Origin: Bacteroidetes bacterium UBA1935
GTDB lineage: Bacteria; Bacteroidota; Bacteroidia; Chitinophagales; Chitinophagaceae
Direction: 5' to 3'
Assembly: GCA_002337045.1 (NCBI GenBank)
Contig: DDFF01000001.1
Span: 9,038-73,037, forward strand
DNA: 64,000 nt
Shown here: positions 44,600-54,432 of the stretch, piece after piece
How positions within the stretch are numbered: the first letter of the stretch is position 1
Layout: each line of letters begins with the position of its first letter
Notes under the pieces: model-generated
What the model was told of the DNA's origin: nothing
What the model saw: only the letters and a program-made list of their open reading frames with translations
The model's database searches: none
Position numbers and translations under genes: made by a program

Positions 44600-45931
44600 A
44601 TGAAAAAGAAAACACTCTGGTGGATAATAGGTGGCGGTATTGTACTGCTTATACTGATTATTATGATTGGTAAAGCCAACAGCGATAACGGTACTAAAGT
44701 AGCTATTGAAAAAGCATCTCCGCATACCATTACAGAAACCGTTACAGCAAGTGGTAAGATATACCCTGAAACAGAGGTGAAAATCAGCCCCGAGGTAAGT
44801 GGCGAAATCATAGAGCTGAATGTAGAAGAAGGCGATAGTGTAAGCAGAGGTGAATTGATGGTACGCATCAACCCTGCTATCTACAGCTCTATCGTTACAC
44901 AATCTGAAGCTAATGTAGAAGAAACACGTGCACGTGCAGCCAATTCATCTGAAATGATGGAACAGGCAAAGGCAAACTTCGAACAAGCAAAAAGCAACTA
45001 TGACCGTAATAAAAAGCTGTATGATGAGAAAGTAATATCTGCTATGGAATACGAGCAGGTAAAAGCAAGCTACCTGAGTGCAAAAGCAAGCTTTGAAGCT
45101 TCACGCGCCAGTGTATCAGGTGGTAAATATAGCATCACAGCTGCAAGTGCAGGGCTTTCACAATCTCGCGAAAACCTGCGTAAGACTACTATTATTGCTC
45201 CACGTTCGGGTGTAGTATCTGCACTGAATGTAAAACTGGGTGAACGTGTAGTAGGTACTGCACAGATGGCAGGTACCGAAATGCTGACTATAGCGGACAT
45301 GAGCCGTATAGAAGTACGTGTAGATGTAAGTGAAACAGATATTGCCAAGGTAAAAATCGGTGATACAACTATCATAGAAGCAGATGCATATCGCAATCGC
45401 AAGTTCACAGGTGTGGTATCAAAAGTGGGTGTATCTAGTAAGTCCGGTGCATCACTTACAAGTACAGACCAGGTAACAAACTATACTGTTCACATCCTTA
45501 TACTGCCATCAAGCTATGCAGACCTTGCTGCTAATTTGCAGAAAGGACGCTTCATCTTCAAACCGGGTATGAGCGCATCTGTAGAAATACAGACACGCAG
45601 AGAAAGAAATATCCTTTCTGTACCTGTAAATGCGGTAACCACGAGAGATTGGGACGATAGTGTAAAGAACAAAAAGAAAGTTGACGGTACTGACAACGAT
45701 ATTCGTCAGGTAGTATTTGTGTATGATAGCAAAGACAAGAAAGTAAAAATAAGAGATGTAAAAACAGGTATTCAGGACAATGAATACATACAGATAACAG
45801 AAGGATTGAAGGAAGGAGAAGAAGTAGTTATTGCTCCGTATGGTGCTATAGCTCGTACACTGAAAGATAAGTCTTCTGTAACGGTAACGGATAAGGAAAA
45901 GCTGTTTGAAGCGAAGAAGGAAGATGAGTAA
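44600..45931 (+). CDS. Efflux RND/ABC transporter periplasmic adaptor (HlyD/MacA-like)
   Basis: A 443-residue membrane-fusion protein. An N-terminal membrane anchor (residues 5-25) is followed by a biotinyl-lipoyl-like barrel (SGEIIELNVEEGDSVSRGELMVRI), a long alpha-hairpin (about 90-190) rich in Ala/Glu/Lys, and a beta-barrel domain. Adaptors join an inner-membrane pump to an outer-membrane channel. The pump partner is not next to it: metG lies upstream and gpsA downstream. The MacA-type hairpin points to an ABC-type MacB partner located elsewhere. Confidence 0.9.
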   Translation: MKKKTLWWIIGGGIVLLILIIMIGKANSDNGTKVAIEKASPHTITETVTASGKIYPETEVKISPEVSGEIIELNVEEGDSVSRGELMVRINPAIYSSIVTQSEANVEETRARAANSSEMMEQAKANFEQAKSNYDRNKKLYDEKVISAMEYEQVKASYLSAKASFEASRASVSGGKYSITAASAGLSQSRENLRKTTIIAPRSGVVSALNVKLGERVVGTAQMAGTEMLTIADMSRIEVRVDVSETDIAKVKIGDTTIIEADAYRNRKFTGVVSKVGVSSKSGASLTSTDQVTNYTVHILILPSSYADLAANLQKGRFIFKPGMSASVEIQTRRERNILSVPVNAVTTRDWDDSVKNKKKVDGTDNDIRQVVFVYDSKDKKVKIRDVKTGIQDNEYIQITEGLKEGEEVVIAPYGAIARTLKDKSSVTVTDKEKLFEAKKEDE

Positions 45932-45986
45932 CATCATCGCCTTTGTACCTGCCTGTCACTACATTTATTAAATAAACTACACTGCA

Positions 45987-47009
45987 TTGAGGAATCAAAC
46001 ATTGGGCAACATAGGTATTGTTGGTAATGGAAGTTGGGGTACTGCCCTTGCTAAAATACTAACAGATAAAGGCACAAAGATACATTGGTGGGTACGTAAT
46101 ACCAACGCCTTGAATCATCTGAAAACAAGGCATCACAATCCGCAATACCTTACCTCTGTTCGCTTCCTTCCTGAAACTATTATACCTACAGACAATCTGC
46201 TGGATGTTGTCAATAATTGCGATACACTCATCATAGCAGTACCATCAGCCTATGCACAGTCTGTATTGGAGAGCATTGACATCAATCTGCTGAAAGGCAA
46301 AAAAATAGTATCTGCCATCAAGGGCATTTTGCCTGAAAGCAATTTGTTGCTGAACGACTACTTGGCTAAATATGAATGGTTCGATTTGCAGAACTATGTA
46401 GCCATTACAGGGCCGTGCCATGCAGAAGAAGTGGCACAGGAAAGACTATCCTACCTAACTTTCTCAGGCCTGAATGACGAACTGACAAGTGCAGTTGCAG
46501 AAGCATTTAAAAGCCCGTATATCTTCACTACGTACAACCATGATATTTGGGGTGCACAGTTTGCTGCTGTGCTTAAAAATATATATGCTATTGGTGCAGG
46601 TATGGCACATGGACTTGACTATGGCGACAACTTCCTGAGTGTGTACATCACCAACTGCTACCGCGAAATGTATCGCTTCCTTGAAGCACATTTTGATAAA
46701 GTACATCCATCAAACGAAAGGCCCGACTTCCACACCAGTGCTTATCTGGGCGACCTACTGGTAACATGCTATTCGCTACACAGCCGCAACCGTATGTTTG
46801 GTAACATGCTGGGCAAGGGCTATAGTGTTAAGAACGCTCAGTTGGAAATGAACATGGTTGCTGAAGGTTATTTTGCAGCACGTGGTATGAATGAAATATC
46901 TAAGACACTACAGATAGAGCATCCTATTGCCAGCAGTATATACAATGTGCTATGGGGTAATACCCCACCCGCTGATATGTTCAGCAAGTTGGAGAAGATG
47001 TTGTCTTAA
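45987..47009 (+). CDS. gpsA: Glycerol-3-phosphate dehydrogenase [NAD(P)+]
   Basis: A 340-residue enzyme that makes sn-glycerol-3-phosphate from DHAP for phospholipid synthesis. The Rossmann motif GIVGNGSWGTALAKIL (about 10-25) and the C-terminal LKNIYAIGAGMAHGLDYGDN substrate region (with the catalytic Lys) match GpsA. The start is a TTG at 45987: no ATG lies before the Rossmann strand. The stop overlaps the NUDIX gene on the other strand by 4 nt. Confidence 0.94.
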   Translation: MRNQTLGNIGIVGNGSWGTALAKILTDKGTKIHWWVRNTNALNHLKTRHHNPQYLTSVRFLPETIIPTDNLLDVVNNCDTLIIAVPSAYAQSVLESIDINLLKGKKIVSAIKGILPESNLLLNDYLAKYEWFDLQNYVAITGPCHAEEVAQERLSYLTFSGLNDELTSAVAEAFKSPYIFTTYNHDIWGAQFAAVLKNIYAIGAGMAHGLDYGDNFLSVYITNCYREMYRFLEAHFDKVHPSNERPDFHTSAYLGDLLVTCYSLHSRNRMFGNMLGKGYSVKNAQLEMNMVAEGYFAARGMNEISKTLQIEHPIASSIYNVLWGNTPPADMFSKLEKMLS

Positions 47010-47581
47010 CCTCGCTTAGCTAACAGGTAATTACAGGCTATTATAGATTTAGCATCGGGTATTGCATCTGTGGCAGTAGCCTGCTTCAGCTCATCTATAC
47101 TATACTCTAGCACTTCTATGTGTTCAGACTCATGTGCCAGTCCACCACCTTCAGATACTTTAGTATCGTCACTTACTTCTATATAATACAGGAACACTTT
47201 TTCAGACGAACCTCCCGGTGATGCATAGAACGATGATATGTATTGAATCACAGAAACCTCATAACCTATCTCCTCTTCCACTTCCCGCTTCATAGCTTCT
47301 GTAGCATCTTCACCATCGCCCAACATACCAGCAACTACTTCTGTTACCCAGCCGCCATCTGCCTGCAATGCCGGATACCTAAATTGCCTTACCAATATAG
47401 CTTTGGAAGTGCTTGTATTATACACAATGCCGGCTACGCTATTCCCTCTATGAAAACAGAGCCTTGTTACAGGCTCTGTCATTTCTCCATTCAGCATTTC
47501 GTATGTATAAGTAGCTTCTTCCAGTTTGTAAAAATCGTCGAACACGATTTTCGATTCCAGAACAGATACTTTCTTATTCAT
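47006..47581 (-). CDS. NUDIX hydrolase (ADP-ribose/GDP-mannose pyrophosphatase-like)
   Basis: A 191-residue enzyme with the Nudix box GMLGDGEDATEAMKREVEEEIGYE split as G-x5-E-x7-REVEEEIG (about residues 85-107). The N-terminal strand and the tryptophan-containing ADGGWVTEVVAGM lead into it. Nudix enzymes cleave nucleoside diphosphates linked to another group; this layout resembles ADP-ribose or NudK-like sugar-nucleotide pyrophosphatases. The start codon is next to the stop of the S46 peptidase gene upstream (1-nt overlap), so the two may be co-transcribed. Confidence 0.9.
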   Translation of the reverse strand: MNKKVSVLESKIVFDDFYKLEEATYTYEMLNGEMTEPVTRLCFHRGNSVAGIVYNTSTSKAILVRQFRYPALQADGGWVTEVVAGMLGDGEDATEAMKREVEEEIGYEVSVIQYISSFYASPGGSSEKVFLYYIEVSDDTKVSEGGGLAHESEHIEVLEYSIDELKQATATDAIPDAKSIIACNYLLAKRG

Positions 47582-49734
47582 TATTTGCGGATATCCATTT
47601 CTTCAATCAGGTTGTTTGCTTTACCCATTTTCTCAATCAGGAATAGGATGAAGCGTGCATCTGTACAAATGGTGCGCTTATAGTTCTTATCGAAAGCTAT
47701 ATCACCGCTCATTGCTTCCCAGTTACCGTCAAATGCTATACCTATCCATTCGCCATTTGCATTGATGATAGGGCTACCAGAGTTACCACCAGTGATGTCG
47801 TTGTTGGTAATGAAACAAGTATGCAGTGTACCGTCTTTATCTACATACATACCATAGTCCTTCTTGTTGTACAGGTCTATCAGTTCTTTCGGCGCATCAA
47901 ACTCATCATCGTTTGGTTTGTATTTTGCAACAAAGCCATCTAATGTAGTGAAGTAGTCGAAGTGTACAGCATCTTGTGGTTCATAACCCAACACCTGACC
48001 GTATGTAATACGCATAGTAGAGTTAGCATCCGGGTAGAACAGTTTGTCTTCGTTCATCTCCATCAGGCCACGTACATATTTCTTAGCCAGTTCTTTCTTA
48101 GTCTTGTTGAATTTCTCAACAGTAGGCTCATAGTTGTCTTTGTAGTTGCGCAGGAAGCTCATACCCAGTTGGCATGCAGCATCTTTCTCTATCTTCTCAA
48201 TAGTTGGTTCTTTGCAGAAAGCATTGAAAGCGTTAGAGTCAATAAAGAAGTTATTGTTCAGCACATAAGCAGCATAGTCGCTGAATGTTTTATCAACGCT
48301 CTCACCACCAAATTTCTTGAACACTACATTCTGATATACATCAGGGTGTTGTGCTTTAGGAATATCGTTGTAGAACATTTTCAGCATTTCTGCAGTCAGG
48401 TCAAGCTCTGTAGATTTATCATACAGTTTCAGAATAGCTTTACGGCCTTTCTTCATATCATCTACATGCTTCTTGATTGTATCCTGATTAGGCTCGTCTT
48501 TCTTCAGTTCTTTATACAGCAGTTCAACAGAAGTACCAAGTTTGCTTATAACAGGAGCACGGAAACACTCGCCAAAGTAAGTAGCATGTTTTGCGTATGG
48601 AGCATAGCCATTGTAAACCTTTGCGAAATCACGCATCAGGCCTTTGTATTCAGGTGCTTCTTTGTAAGCCCATTTGCTGAATGCAGCTTCTTTCGCAGCT
48701 TTCTCTTCTACTACTTTCAGACGCTTCAGTTGTTCTGTTTGGCCTATGAAGTATTTCCAGTAGTTAGCTATGCTTGCATAAGATGATGTCAGTTTCAGGT
48801 AAACAGACTTGTCTTTATCCATGTGATCTTTCATGATAGAAAGACGCTTAGTACGGATTTTTACGATAGCAGGGTTCACATCTTCAATAGCCAGTTTCAC
48901 ACCTTCAGAAACCTCGTAGCGGTTTGTACGACCAGGATAACCAAATATCATTGTATAGTCACCTTCTTTAACACCACCAATATTGATAGGCAGGTGTTTC
49001 TTAGGCTTGTAAGGAACATTGTCTTTAGAATACTCTGCAGGCTCATTACTCTTGTTTGCATATACGCGGAACATAGAGAAGTCTGCAGTATGGCGGGGCC
49101 ACATCCAGTTGTCTGTATCACCACCAAATTTACCCAATGACTTAGGAGGTGTGCCTACCAGACGAACGTCTGTATATTTTTTATAAACCAGCAACAGGTA
49201 TTGATTGCCGTTGAAGTATTCCCTTACATTAGCTACATACTTGCCATCTTCTTCCGCTTTCTTTTCTATAGCCTTGCGGATTTCATCCATCTTCTTAGTC
49301 AGCTTGTCGCCTTTCAGTTTGCGAGTAGCTTTTTCTATTTGTGCAGTAACATCTTCTACCCTTTCCAGGAAGATAACAGATAAGTCTTTTGCTGGCAATT
49401 CCTGGTCTTTACTGTATGCCCAGAAACCGTTATCCAGATAGTTTTTCTCAACGGTACTCAGCGCAGCAATGTTGCCATAACCGCAGTGGTGATTGGTAAT
49501 CAGCAATCCGCTTGATGATATCATTTCGCCTGTGCAACCACCGCCAAACTGTACAATAGCGTCTTTCAGGCTTGCATGGTTGATGCTGTAAAGGTCTTCT
49601 TTAGAAAGTTTCAACCCTTTACGAACCATTTCATCATAGTTCTTGCCAATCAGCATAGGTATCCACATACCCTCGTCTGCACGCACCTGTATGAGCGAGA
49701 ATGCAGCGAGAAGAGATAACAGTAGTTTCTTCAT
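47581..49734 (-). CDS. S46 family dipeptidyl-peptidase (DPP7-like)
   Basis: A 717-residue serine exopeptidase with a signal peptide (about 1-19). The catalytic His lies in ITNHHCGYG (about 82-83), the Asp in GGDTDNWMWPRHTADFS (about 220-236), and the Ser in GGNSGSP (Ser652). A FDGNWEAMSGD segment at 668-678 carries Gly at the position that distinguishes DPP7 (neutral or hydrophobic P1) from DPP11 (Arg, acidic P1). The enzyme removes dipeptides from peptides in the periplasm, important for cells that live on amino acids. NUDIX gene directly downstream. Confidence 0.94.
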   Translation of the reverse strand: MKKLLLSLLAAFSLIQVRADEGMWIPMLIGKNYDEMVRKGLKLSKEDLYSINHASLKDAIVQFGGGCTGEMISSSGLLITNHHCGYGNIAALSTVEKNYLDNGFWAYSKDQELPAKDLSVIFLERVEDVTAQIEKATRKLKGDKLTKKMDEIRKAIEKKAEEDGKYVANVREYFNGNQYLLLVYKKYTDVRLVGTPPKSLGKFGGDTDNWMWPRHTADFSMFRVYANKSNEPAEYSKDNVPYKPKKHLPINIGGVKEGDYTMIFGYPGRTNRYEVSEGVKLAIEDVNPAIVKIRTKRLSIMKDHMDKDKSVYLKLTSSYASIANYWKYFIGQTEQLKRLKVVEEKAAKEAAFSKWAYKEAPEYKGLMRDFAKVYNGYAPYAKHATYFGECFRAPVISKLGTSVELLYKELKKDEPNQDTIKKHVDDMKKGRKAILKLYDKSTELDLTAEMLKMFYNDIPKAQHPDVYQNVVFKKFGGESVDKTFSDYAAYVLNNNFFIDSNAFNAFCKEPTIEKIEKDAACQLGMSFLRNYKDNYEPTVEKFNKTKKELAKKYVRGLMEMNEDKLFYPDANSTMRITYGQVLGYEPQDAVHFDYFTTLDGFVAKYKPNDDEFDAPKELIDLYNKKDYGMYVDKDGTLHTCFITNNDITGGNSGSPIINANGEWIGIAFDGNWEAMSGDIAFDKNYKRTICTDARFILFLIEKMGKANNLIEEMDIRK

Positions 49735-49834
49735 CTGTTGTGTGTTATCAGAATTTAATAAAATATGAGAGCCGCAAAAATAGTAAAACCTGCGTTAGAA
49801 AGCAGGGGTAATTATGAGGGGGATTTATTATGCC

Positions 49835-50416
49835 CTATTCCGGGATTTCCTTCTTATCTACGGCTACTATACCCTTCGGATTAAGTATACGGTACCAGGT
49901 AAAGTCTTCATTGGCCTCCAAACCATCGCCATACATAACCTGTGTTGGGGTGGTAATCTTTACAAACTTCTCCGTAAACAGCTTTTTTGCACTTTGGTTC
50001 CATACCAGCTCTTCAGTATTCAGCTTCTCACCTTTTTTATTGACAACTACTATACTATCACGAATCAAGATGTTATTCTGTTTCTCATAATAGCGCGCAT
50101 AACGAGCGTTCAGTGTACTTTCCACCTTCATGCTATCATCAAAGAATTCCACCTTCAGGCCTTTGCGCATCTCTGTATACGGGGGTTTTGCTACGTCATT
50201 TTTCACAAACTCCTTAGCATACAGTTTCATCTTCACGTGCCCATTGTCACTATATAAAATGGTAACATCTTCCGCTTTGTCTTCTTGTTGAGCACCTTTT
50301 GTAACGAGTGCATTTATTTCTTTAGGATCATTTTTACAGCCAACAACCACTGCAAACAACAAAATACCCGGCAATAAAGTCCGGGTGAGTTTTGTTATAT
50401 GTTTAGCTGTCTGCAT
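49835..50416 (-). CDS. lptC: LPS export protein LptC-like lipoprotein
   Basis: A 193-residue periplasmic protein. The N-terminal segment ends in a lipobox FAVVVGC (Cys at about 27), so it is probably a lipoprotein, unlike the membrane-anchored E. coli LptC. The rest is beta-rich (VTILYSDNGHVKMKLYAKEFV and NNILIRDSIVVVNKKGEKLNTEELVWN), the jellyroll of the Lpt family. LptC passes LPS from the LptBFG transporter to LptA. It lies 5 nt downstream of the outer-membrane protein gene on the same strand, with coaX before that, a conserved order in many Bacteroidetes. Confidence 0.85.
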   Translation of the reverse strand: MQTAKHITKLTRTLLPGILLFAVVVGCKNDPKEINALVTKGAQQEDKAEDVTILYSDNGHVKMKLYAKEFVKNDVAKPPYTEMRKGLKVEFFDDSMKVESTLNARYARYYEKQNNILIRDSIVVVNKKGEKLNTEELVWNQSAKKLFTEKFVKITTPTQVMYGDGLEANEDFTWYRILNPKGIVAVDKKEIPE

Positions 50417-50421
50417 CAGAT

Positions 50422-51687
50422 TTATTCGTATTTACGTTTGATAAACCACTTATCATTCAGAGATATGCCCAAACCAAATTTTACAAAATTTTCGCGAAGA
50501 AGACCATTTGATGTAGTGCCGCGGCTACCGATTTCTATAGCTGTTTGTATGCGTGCCGTATTCTTTTTGAATGGCAATGTCATACCGGCCGTAATTGCAT
50601 AATAGTCGAGCTGAACACCACGTAACATTACAGGGTCTGTACCGTAGTATGCCCCCAGTCTGTAGGTAACACGTTGCAGATATTTACGTGTTTCGTTTAT
50701 ATCAGGCGTGTATTCACCGCCAACAGTTACTTTATACGCACCATTTGCAAGAGAATCTGTAAGACCAAAACTTCTGTACTGCCCCCAGTTGGTTGTAGTA
50801 AAATCTGCACCTACAGCCCATTTACCTGTATTAAACAACTGTACACCTACACCTATTTTAGTTGGCATCACAATTTTATCTCGCAAACCTTCTACTTTAT
50901 TTACCGTATCAGTCTGATACCTGTATGCCATCCAATATTGATCTTTGGTAGCTATTAGTTTTTGAGAATTGGCAAACGTAGCACCTATACGCATTCCCAG
51001 TTTGGGTTTAATATTATATTCGTAAGATGCACCTGCATCCCAATATACACCCCCTACTCTGGTGTGTGTGAGAAAGCCCGAGCCAAGTACTTTATTAGTT
51101 GAAGGGCTTAAAGGATCAAGAGAACTAATATTTTCGATATTGCCAAAGATATAGCCAAAGTTGAAACCCAGACTCACACCTTTATATTTACCACCAAAGC
51201 CTATAAAGCCCTGATTTAAAGAGCCATCTCCCTGATAGCCTTTAATACCTGAACCGAAGCTATCAATATTAGTAGTATCATTCAATCTGTAATATACCCT
51301 CGATACCGGGCGAAGACCCAAAGCCATACCCATATATTTACCCATGGGTATACCGATTTGCATGTATGACAATGTAGCCATACCAGTTCTGTATTTATCT
51401 GTATTAGCTTGAATATTGCGCGTATTAGCTTCACCGGCAGCCTCATAAGTTGTCAATTTAAGAGAACTGTATGATGCGGGATTGGCAGTATTAACATTGA
51501 ACTGACCAGCATAAGCTATGGATGCAGACCCCATGCCACGCAACATCACATTTGTGCTATTACGCATTTCCCCAATGCCAAAACGAGAATAAGGTGAATT
51601 CTCCTTATTAGAGTTTTGTGCAATTGCCGATAAAGAAGATAATAATAAAAGTACTATCGAGGAACGCTTAGCGAATATGTGGCGCAT
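50422..51687 (-). CDS. Outer-membrane beta-barrel protein, unknown
   Basis: A 421-residue protein with a signal peptide (about 1-23, ending AIAQN) and a long run of amphipathic strands ending with a C-terminal WFIKRKYE. SPYSRFGIGEMRNSTNVMLRGMGSASIAY near the start is typical of a Bacteroidetes outer-membrane protein family resembling FadL/PorV. The transported molecule or partner is unknown. The gene lies between coaX (20-nt overlap) and lptC, so it belongs to a coaX-omp-lptC operon that suggests a link to envelope assembly. Confidence 0.82.
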   Translation of the reverse strand: MRHIFAKRSSIVLLLLSSLSAIAQNSNKENSPYSRFGIGEMRNSTNVMLRGMGSASIAYAGQFNVNTANPASYSSLKLTTYEAAGEANTRNIQANTDKYRTGMATLSYMQIGIPMGKYMGMALGLRPVSRVYYRLNDTTNIDSFGSGIKGYQGDGSLNQGFIGFGGKYKGVSLGFNFGYIFGNIENISSLDPLSPSTNKVLGSGFLTHTRVGGVYWDAGASYEYNIKPKLGMRIGATFANSQKLIATKDQYWMAYRYQTDTVNKVEGLRDKIVMPTKIGVGVQLFNTGKWAVGADFTTTNWGQYRSFGLTDSLANGAYKVTVGGEYTPDINETRKYLQRVTYRLGAYYGTDPVMLRGVQLDYYAITAGMTLPFKKNTARIQTAIEIGSRGTTSNGLLRENFVKFGLGISLNDKWFIKRKYE

Positions 51688-52414
51688 TATGCTTCAGTAT
51701 TATATTTAGCCCCTTCATTAACAGATTAGGGTCAGCAAATATCTTACTTTTCAGCTTGCCATCAAAGAAAGGCACGTCACCACCAGTTAATACAGCGTTA
51801 AAATCAGGGTATTGAGAAGCATATTCGCTTAATATTCCGTCAATTTCTGCAGCCATTCCATACACAGCGCCACTGCGCATACAAGTTTCGGTATCATAAC
51901 CTAAAAGCAATAAATCGCCTTCAGCTTTTACATCCGGCAATTTGCTGGTAAAATGATGCATTGCCTGCAGGCGCATACGCAAACCAGGAGAAATTGCACC
52001 GCCACGGAATGCTTTATTCTTTTGTACAAAATTGTAAGTAATACATGTACCCAGACAAATAACAAGGTTATTCTTATCAGGATTAGCAAAATACGCTGCT
52101 ACAGCCATTGCCACCCTGTCCGCTCCCAATGTACCAGGAGAACTGTAAGCATTCATGATAGGCACAGGCGTATTGTTGTTCATGACAACAACAGCACGCA
52201 TATTCTCCTTCAGAAATGGCTCAATTGCTACGGAGTTTTCTGTAACTGAGCAAAGAATACCTTTTGCAGGTTTGTATTCTGCAAATACCTCTATTAAGCC
52301 CTCGCGAATACCATCTTCGCTAAAGACCTTCATATCGATAAGTTGATCTTCGTTATTGAAAATAGCGACTTTGATCCTTGTGTTACCCCAATCGATACAG
52401 AGATTTGCAGACAT
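51668..52414 (-). CDS. coaX: Type III pantothenate kinase
   Basis: A 248-residue ASKHA-fold kinase that phosphorylates pantothenate, the first step of CoA synthesis. CIDWGNTRIKVAIF (about 6-19) is the phosphate-1 motif with the catalytic Asp, LVICLGTCITYNFV (about 123-136) the phosphate-2 region, and FRGGAISPGLRMRLQAM the substrate loop. Type III enzymes are insensitive to CoA feedback and need a monovalent cation. It overlaps the start of the downstream outer-membrane protein gene by 20 nt. Confidence 0.94.
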   Translation of the reverse strand: MSANLCIDWGNTRIKVAIFNNEDQLIDMKVFSEDGIREGLIEVFAEYKPAKGILCSVTENSVAIEPFLKENMRAVVVMNNNTPVPIMNAYSSPGTLGADRVAMAVAAYFANPDKNNLVICLGTCITYNFVQKNKAFRGGAISPGLRMRLQAMHHFTSKLPDVKAEGDLLLLGYDTETCMRSGAVYGMAAEIDGILSEYASQYPDFNAVLTGGDVPFFDGKLKSKIFADPNLLMKGLNIILKHNAPHIR

Positions 52415-52502
52415 AAGCTTGTAGTTTTATTAAAGGATAACCAAAATAGTAAAAACAATCAAAAAAACCACCCTCTTCAGGAAATAAAAATATATTATCT
52501 TT

Positions 52503-53147
52503 TTACAAATTGAGGTCGCCTGTAGTCAAGTCGCGGAAATGGCCGTTTCGTTGAATTCTGGCCTTCATTTGCTCCAGCTCTTGTATAGTAGGGATAATCT
52601 CCTTCAGATGCCTGCGGATGTACTCCAGCCTTTGCACTTCAGTAAATAGCTGCAGCATTTCATATTCCTGCTCTCGGGAAAATCCTACAAGATGCCCTAT
52701 TTCATACGAAATCATGGACGTCTTATCCGCCGGGAATTTGCTTTCAAGATTCAAGAGTGCATACAGGCGTTTCACCTCGTTAAGAATAATAGTTGATATC
52801 TGAGTTTCGCCTTTCTCTATCACGTTATCAGGATAGGTAACAATGGCGCCACTATATAGCTTTTCGGGAATTTCCTTTACAAACTCCAGCGTTTTGAATA
52901 CACTCACCCCTCTGGTACGAATGTCCATTTCGCCATTATCATACACTTTCACCACCTCGGTTATCTCCATTAATGTACCATATTCGGCAGGCTTTTTGTC
53001 AAAAACAGGTGGTAAACCAAATGACTTTTTATTAGCTACACATTCTTGTATCATTTGCTTGTAGCGAGGCTCGAAGATGTGCAGGTTCAGTTTTTCTTCG
53101 GGAAAAACAACTATTTCTAAAGGAAATACGGGTATAAAATTAGTCAT
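52503..53147 (-). CDS. LON substrate-binding domain protein
   Basis: A 214-residue protein containing only the LON N-terminal domain: IPVFPLEIVVFPEEKLNLHIFEPRYKQMI at the start and GEMDIRTRGVSVFKTLEFV later, followed by a helical tail. The AAA+ and protease domains of Lon are absent. Such stand-alone domains may bind unfolded proteins or act as an adaptor; function is not established. The start at 53147 (MTNFIPVFPL) is preferred over the open frame to 53246, which would overlap the O-antigen ligase gene. Confidence 0.88.
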   Translation of the reverse strand: MTNFIPVFPLEIVVFPEEKLNLHIFEPRYKQMIQECVANKKSFGLPPVFDKKPAEYGTLMEITEVVKVYDNGEMDIRTRGVSVFKTLEFVKEIPEKLYSGAIVTYPDNVIEKGETQISTIILNEVKRLYALLNLESKFPADKTSMISYEIGHLVGFSREQEYEMLQLFTEVQRLEYIRRHLKEIIPTIQELEQMKARIQRNGHFRDLTTGDLNL

Positions 53148-53151
53148 GCTT

Positions 53152-54390
53152 CTATCTGTTTTCCTGTGTGCGAAGGGCATGTTTTTGCCACAGCAGGAAG
53201 AACAAATATACAAATACACCGAATTGCACCTCAAACACAGGCTCAATTAATAGTGTAAGCGCAAGTGATAGCCATGTCATAAACATATAGAAAGTACGGC
53301 CTGTATCCTTCAACCAAGCCAATGGCATCAGCACCCAAAGCACAAATAATGCTAGTGCCACTACACCAGCTGCCAGCATTACTATAAAAAACTGATTGTG
53401 CGGCAATAGCCTATATTCTTCCGGCACGTCAGGGTACATAGCTTTGTAACCATCTATCATTTCGGCATACATATCGCCACTACCTGCTCCCAGTATAGGG
53501 TGTTGGGCAATTTTAGCACCTGCAATACGGTAAGATATCAGCCTTCCCATATCGCTATAATCCGACTTTACCTCTCCCCTGTTATAGCGCTGTATTGTTT
53601 CTTTAATATACCAAACACGTTTTTCTAATGTTGGGATATAGTTTACTGCCAACAAAGTTGCAACCAACAAACCTACTAACATTCCAATGCCGACAATCGC
53701 TTTCTTGCGGATGGCATACCTGATTATCCAGCACAAAATAAACAGGTACCACAATGCAAGCCCTGTGCGTGCTGCCAGAATATGTAGGTATACACTAAAT
53801 ATAATAAGAATGAAGCCCATGAACCATCGCTGCCATTTGGCATTGAGCATAGGCCATGCATATACTGCCCAAATAATGAATAAGACTACGGACAGGCTGA
53901 AGCGTATATGGTCGCACTCTGCAGGTGTAGGCAATACGTGTGAGTATACATACTGCTCCGTATAATATGCAGGGTCTTTTATAAAGAATTGCAGGCTATA
54001 AGCCACCCCTGCTAGCATAATAGCAGACGCCCAAAGCGTAAAAACTCTTAATTGCTTAACTGAAAATGCAGGGAGTAAGGCAAAAGCCAGTGGCAATAAA
54101 AGAACCGGAGCCTTCACAGTATAATGATGTTCCCAAGCAAACTTATCGTCTGACCAGAGGTAGGAAATGGCATACATAGTAACCCATGCAAAACCTACCA
54201 TCCAGAATTTCTCCTTAAACCATCGCTTTGGGTGCACATTCCACAAGCTATTTAGCCCGAAAGCAAACACAAAAAAGGACAACCATGCCCTTTCCAGCAA
54301 GAAACCTGCGAGCATGCCGAGCGCCAGCACAACTGCAATATTGGTTTTTGATAAAAGATTTTGCTTAAGAGGATTATTTTTGTCCATCAA
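53152..54390 (-). CDS. O-antigen ligase family membrane protein
   Basis: A 412-residue polytopic membrane protein with about ten hydrophobic segments. The Wzy/WaaL-type periplasmic loop lies at about residues 270-340 and ends in GAGSGDMYAEMIDGY and LPHNQFFIVMLAAG, where the HNQF/HNxxL motif with conserved His is typical of O-antigen ligases and polymerases. It would join or polymerise glycan on a lipid carrier at the inner membrane's outer face. Downstream LON gene starts 4 nt after its stop. Either of the first two Met codons could be the start. Confidence 0.85.
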   Translation of the reverse strand: MMDKNNPLKQNLLSKTNIAVVLALGMLAGFLLERAWLSFFVFAFGLNSLWNVHPKRWFKEKFWMVGFAWVTMYAISYLWSDDKFAWEHHYTVKAPVLLLPLAFALLPAFSVKQLRVFTLWASAIMLAGVAYSLQFFIKDPAYYTEQYVYSHVLPTPAECDHIRFSLSVVLFIIWAVYAWPMLNAKWQRWFMGFILIIFSVYLHILAARTGLALWYLFILCWIIRYAIRKKAIVGIGMLVGLLVATLLAVNYIPTLEKRVWYIKETIQRYNRGEVKSDYSDMGRLISYRIAGAKIAQHPILGAGSGDMYAEMIDGYKAMYPDVPEEYRLLPHNQFFIVMLAAGVVALALFVLWVLMPLAWLKDTGRTFYMFMTWLSLALTLLIEPVFEVQFGVFVYLFFLLWQKHALRTQENR

Positions 54391-54432
54391 AGGGTAATAT
54401 ACTTACTCTATAACGATTGTAAATCATTTTTA

